Source: a bacterium (GTDB taxonomy: Bacteria > Myxococcota_A > Polyangia > Nannocystales > Nannocystaceae). From it: 64,000 nt of DNA. Under the pieces are notes generated by a model. The model did not search any database and had not been told where the DNA came from. It saw only the letters and a program-made list of their open reading frames with translations. The stretch is taken from contig JANSYI010000007.1 in assembly GCA_024742475.1 (NCBI GenBank), positions 186,001 to 250,000 of the forward strand. The letters run 5' to 3'. The stretch's first letter is position 1; each line of letters opens with the position of its first letter. Of the stretch, positions 63,464-64,000 are shown piece after piece. The translations under genes were made by a program, and so were the position numbers.

Positions 63464-64000
63464 CTGGAGGGCACACTGCAGGCCCCCACGCACCGCGGCG
63501 ACCTGGGCCGCGTTGCAGATCGCGTCGGTGGCTCGGGGGCTGTCGGGGTAGACCTCGGTCGTGGTCGTGAATCGAGCGTCGGTCAGGCCCGCGCACAGCC
63601 CCAGCGCCTTGAAGGGGTAGTGGATGACGCCCGGCTGCGTCACGTCCGCGCCGATGATCTGCCCGTTGGCGTCCGGCGGCGCGATGTGGGTGACCGCTTC
63701 GACCGCGGCGATGATCGCCGCTTGAAACTCGGGCTGGGGGTTCTCGCTGTCCGCGACCGTGTAGAAGCCGTCGGGAATGACGCCCGGCTCGAAGGGGGTG
63801 CCGTCGCGGGCCGCGAGCGCGGGCCGAAACTCCTGCTCGTCGCTGTCGGTGGTCTCGTGCAGGTCCATGTGGACGGCGAACGACACGTCGAGCTCGGCGA
63901 CGAAGCGCATGAGGGCCGCCGCCTCTTCCGACTCACTGTTGGCGACGAACGAGCGGTTGGGGTCGACCGCGTAGGGATTCCAGCGGTTGATCACCTCGTA
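63455..64000 (-). CDS. M14-family zinc carboxypeptidase, C-terminal part
   Basis: The frame runs off the right edge; 181 residues are visible. NRWNPYAVDPNRSF and FAVHMDLHETTDSD fit the M14 carboxypeptidase / succinylglutamate-desuccinylase-like fold, where the second segment carries a metal-binding His, and TTTEVYPDS near the end may hold the catalytic Glu. The N-terminal zinc ligands (HxxE) must lie beyond the window. Its stop overlaps the end of the TPR gene. Confidence 0.7.
   Translation of the reverse strand, partial: YEVINRWNPYAVDPNRSFVANSESEEAAALMRFVAELDVSFAVHMDLHETTDSDEQEFRPALAARDGTPFEPGVIPDGFYTVADSENPQPEFQAAIIAAVEAVTHIAPPDANGQIIGADVTQPGVIHYPFKALGLCAGLTDARFTTTTEVYPDSPRATDAICNAAQVAAVRGGLQCALQLL

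Overview
The window is very GC-rich DNA (about 70% by eye) from what looks like a myxobacterium of the Nannocystis/Plesiocystis/Enhygromyxa type. The pointers are a MYXO-CTERM sorting tail on the first protein, many lipoproteins with Ser/Thr/Gly/Glu-rich linkers, two pairs of secreted DUF1592/DUF1552-type and DUF1501-type proteins, several Ser/Thr kinases, and a myxobacterial-style three-gene PUFA synthase. The species cannot be named from this sequence alone.

Left part (1-21417). Cell-envelope proteins and a DUF1592/DUF1552 pair are followed by a block of visibly lower GC (about 5700-15430). That block holds a transglutaminase-like protein, an AraC regulator, a CDF metal exporter, a BlaI-type repressor with a BlaR1-like membrane peptidase, and a complete CzcCBA-type metal efflux system. 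Two copies of one 19-bp operator-like sequence flank the regulator genes. A lone IS21-like end lies just past the block. Next come two lipoproteins, a small secreted protein, and an ECF sigma factor / DUF1501 / cytochrome-motif operon.

Centre (21550-41931). The main feature is a tightly packed seven-gene operon on the minus strand: pfa1 (enoyl reductase), pfa2 (KS-MAT-3xACP-KR-DH), pfa3 (KS-CLF-AT-DH-DH), then oleA, oleB, oleC and oleD. Gene junctions are 4-bp overlaps or gaps of at most 5 bp. A phosphopantetheinyl transferase lies just beyond. PUFA synthases make polyunsaturated acyl chains, and OleABCD joins two acyl chains head to head into a long olefin. Their fusion into one transcription unit suggests a dedicated pathway for a polyunsaturated long-chain hydrocarbon, comparable to the hentriacontanonaene of Shewanella, where these gene sets act together.

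Between 41950 and 43650 a tRNA-Arg(CCT) is flanked by decayed genes: a frameshifted macro-domain remnant on one side, and on the other an AbiEii-like nucleotidyltransferase broken by an in-frame stop next to its intact DNA-binding partner and a perfect 31-bp palindrome.

Right part (43733-64000). This is a mosaic of small transcription units: lipoproteins, a beta-barrel protein, a VWA protein, an RNase II/R-like enzyme, endonuclease III, a DUF2723 membrane protein, two Ser/Thr kinases, a protein joining a caspase-like domain to a methyltransferase and coupled to a glutamate-racemase-like gene, a CPA-type antiporter with RCK and EIIA-like domains, an HTTM protein, a TPR protein, and the end of an M14 carboxypeptidase cut by the window edge. 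No stretch over about 300 bp lacks a gene or gene remnant, and no CRISPR array or rRNA was seen.
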